Assembly (NCBI RefSeq): GCF_011601265.1
Contig: NZ_JAAOLX010000002.1
Location: forward strand, 1 to 64,000
DNA from: Iodobacter violaceini
Lineage (GTDB): Bacteria; Pseudomonadota; Gammaproteobacteria; Burkholderiales; Chitinibacteraceae
Direction: 5' to 3'
Length of the DNA stretch: 64,000 nt
Position 1 is the first letter of the stretch, and the number at the start of each line of letters is the position of its first letter. A model generated the notes under the pieces. The model had not been told where the DNA came from. It made no database searches and was given only the letters and a program-made list of their open reading frames with translations. Below are positions 62,496 to 64,000 of this stretch, one piece after another. The position numbers and the translations under genes were made by a program.

Positions 62496-63953
62496 ATGAC
62501 AGAGGTTCCCGTTGCAAGGCGCAAGGCAGACACATTGTATTTTCAATTGGCGGGCGAAATTGCCCATGCAATTGCTACAGGTGTTTTGCAGGCCGGGGAG
62601 AAGCTCCCTTCTATCCGCAAATTGTCATCGCAAAGACAGGTTAGCCTGTCCACCGTGATGGAAGCCTATCGGGAGCTGGAAGATCGCGCTCTGATTGAGG
62701 TGCGGCCTCAATCCGGCTTTTACGTTCGCAGTAAACCCACCGCTTTGTTTTCCCCTGAGCTGACTCAGCCTCCTCAGTCCCCAAGTGATGTGGTGATTGA
62801 TCCTATGTGGCTGCCGGCCACTTTAGCGCGCCTGCACGATATTAAAATTGATTTTGGTTTCGCCATTTTAGCCCCTGCATTATTTCCTAATCAGCAATTG
62901 CAGCGCTTGCTGGCGCAAGTCACCCGGCAAGATCCTGATTTAATTGCGGATTACGGCCGCCCGGCAGGCGATGTGGAATTGCGCCGCCAGATTGCGCGCC
63001 GCTCTTTAAATTGGGGTGGGCAATTTGAGGCGGATGAAATACTGATTACTCAAGGCGCAATTGAAGCGCTTAATTTATGTTTAAGAGCCGTGACCCAGCC
63101 AGGCGATGTAGTCGCCATTGAATCACCTGCTTATTTCGGTTTATTGCAAATATTAGAAAGTTTTCAGCTTAAAGCGCTGGAAATACCCACTCATCCGCAA
63201 ACGGGTATATCAATTGAAGCGCTGGAATTTGCCACGCGCAATGGCGAAGTAAAAGCTTGCGTATTACTGCCTAATTTTTCTAATCCATTAGGCAGCTTAA
63301 TGCCGGATGAAAATAAAAAACGGCTGGTTGAATTGCTGGCAGAGCGGCATATCCCACTTATTGAAGATGATTTATACGGCGAATTCTATTACAAAGGTGA
63401 GCGCCCGCGGCCAGCAAAAGCCTTTGATAAAGAAGGCAATGTCATGCTGATTTCGTCTTTTACTAAAACAGTTGCGCCAGGATTCAGAATTGGCTGGGTG
63501 GTGGCTGGAAAACACCATCAGAAAATAGAGCAGCTGAAGTTTATCAATACTTTTTCCAATGCCATGCCACTGCAAAGAACGATAGCCCGGTTTTTAGAAA
63601 GCGGGGGTTACGATCATCATTTACGCCGCTTGCGCAGGGCATGTCATGAGCAGGTGGGGCATGCGGTTACGGCCATTGAACGTTCATTTCCTGCAGATAC
63701 ACGGCTCTACGTGCCACAAGGCGGCTATGTGTTTTGGGTGGAGCTAAATGCTGCGGTGAATACGCTGCTGCTTTTACAGCAGGCACTGAAAGAGGGGATT
63801 AGCTTTACTCCAGGTTCTTTGTTTTCCCCAAGCCACAGTTACGGGCATTGCTTAAGGATTTGCTGCAACGAAACCTGGAGTGACCGGCATGAGCGGGCAA
63901 TTGAGCGGCTGGGTGAGCTGATACAGCAGCAAATTGGCAGGGCCCTACCATGA
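62496..63953 (+). CDS. MocR-type GntR regulator with aminotransferase domain
   Basis: This 485-residue protein has an N-terminal GntR winged helix (about 10-75, LPSIRKLSSQRQVSLSTVME) fused to a fold-type I aminotransferase domain (about 110-480). The PLP lysine lies in SSFTKTVAPGFRIGW, and DYGRPAGDVELRRQIA and LLPNFSNPLGSLM are typical MocR motifs. Such proteins use PLP as effector or bind amino-acid-like ligands. The target is unknown. ATG 62496 follows AAGGGGG; a GTG two codons upstream is possible. Confidence 0.92.
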   Translation: MTEVPVARRKADTLYFQLAGEIAHAIATGVLQAGEKLPSIRKLSSQRQVSLSTVMEAYRELEDRALIEVRPQSGFYVRSKPTALFSPELTQPPQSPSDVVIDPMWLPATLARLHDIKIDFGFAILAPALFPNQQLQRLLAQVTRQDPDLIADYGRPAGDVELRRQIARRSLNWGGQFEADEILITQGAIEALNLCLRAVTQPGDVVAIESPAYFGLLQILESFQLKALEIPTHPQTGISIEALEFATRNGEVKACVLLPNFSNPLGSLMPDENKKRLVELLAERHIPLIEDDLYGEFYYKGERPRPAKAFDKEGNVMLISSFTKTVAPGFRIGWVVAGKHHQKIEQLKFINTFSNAMPLQRTIARFLESGGYDHHLRRLRRACHEQVGHAVTAIERSFPADTRLYVPQGGYVFWVELNAAVNTLLLLQQALKEGISFTPGSLFSPSHSYGHCLRICCNETWSDRHERAIERLGELIQQQIGRALP

Positions 63954-64000
63954 GACGCTCACCACCTTCCCATCTGTGGCTTTGTCTTCCTGATCTCTGA

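Noticed and set aside
63950-64000. ATG overlapping the MocR stop at the window end
   Set aside because: The frame closes after 16 codons exactly at the edge and matches nothing known.

Overview
The window looks like a piece of a betaproteobacterial chromosome, most probably order Neisseriales near the Chromobacteriaceae (an Iodobacter-like organism). This is inferred from gene order and protein flavour, not from a database search: fimV-truA-trpF-trpB-trpA-accD-folC-dedD-cvpA-purF-metZ, rpsF-priB-rpsR-rplI, pyrG-kdsA-eno-ftsB, fnr/hemN, and a secreted chymotrypsin-fold protease with PKD and chitin-binding domains. No rRNA, tRNA or CRISPR array was recognised.

Layout. 1-3.4 kb: secreted protease, an unassigned gene and fnr (minus strand). 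3.4-7.6 kb: hemN behind a perfect FNR box, a DsbD_2-type membrane protein, then a translationally coupled response regulator / CheC-like phosphatase / diguanylate cyclase module. 7.8-12.6 kb: prkA-yeaH-spoVR stress cluster. 12.7-14.5 kb: ribosomal genes and ferredoxin. 15.4-30.4 kb: long plus-strand housekeeping run from fimV to metZ, with an HD-GYP protein inserted before metZ. 30.5-40.9 kb: mixed singletons (ddlA, fatty-acid enzymes, AraC and ArgP-type regulators, PEBP, GNAT, NdpA, HemG, Fic). 55.6-64 kb: phaB, an SDR, pyrG, kdsA, eno, ftsB and a MocR regulator.

The accessory part runs from 40.9 to 55.5 kb. From 41 to 48.2 kb it is AT-rich and holds stacked remnants of contact-dependent inhibition (CDI) loci: several small immunity-like genes, a frameshifted 3' fragment of CdiA ending in a VENN-type pretoxin boundary and a deaminase-fold toxin, two paralogous immunity candidates, a second toxin reduced to its last 19 codons, and two copies of an IS110-type transposase tail inside a ~430-bp direct repeat. 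A separate minus-strand pair at 48.2-49.3 kb looks like an Ntox30-type RNase toxin with a partner of the putative 'adhesin Stv' type.

At 53.8-55.4 kb lies an eroded chromosomal integron. An intI pseudogene reads on the plus strand, with an intact catalytic half and a frameshifted, truncated N-terminal half. Two attC-like sites and gene cassettes read away from it on the minus strand, as in a functional integron. The attI region and the IntI N-terminus have been replaced by a cassette fragment.

Other notable items are two related ~70-bp palindromic elements that each end in the ribosome-binding site of the next gene (yeaH, kdsA), a decayed second copy of the kdsA 3' end before eno, and a membrane-protein gene interrupted by a single in-frame TAG.
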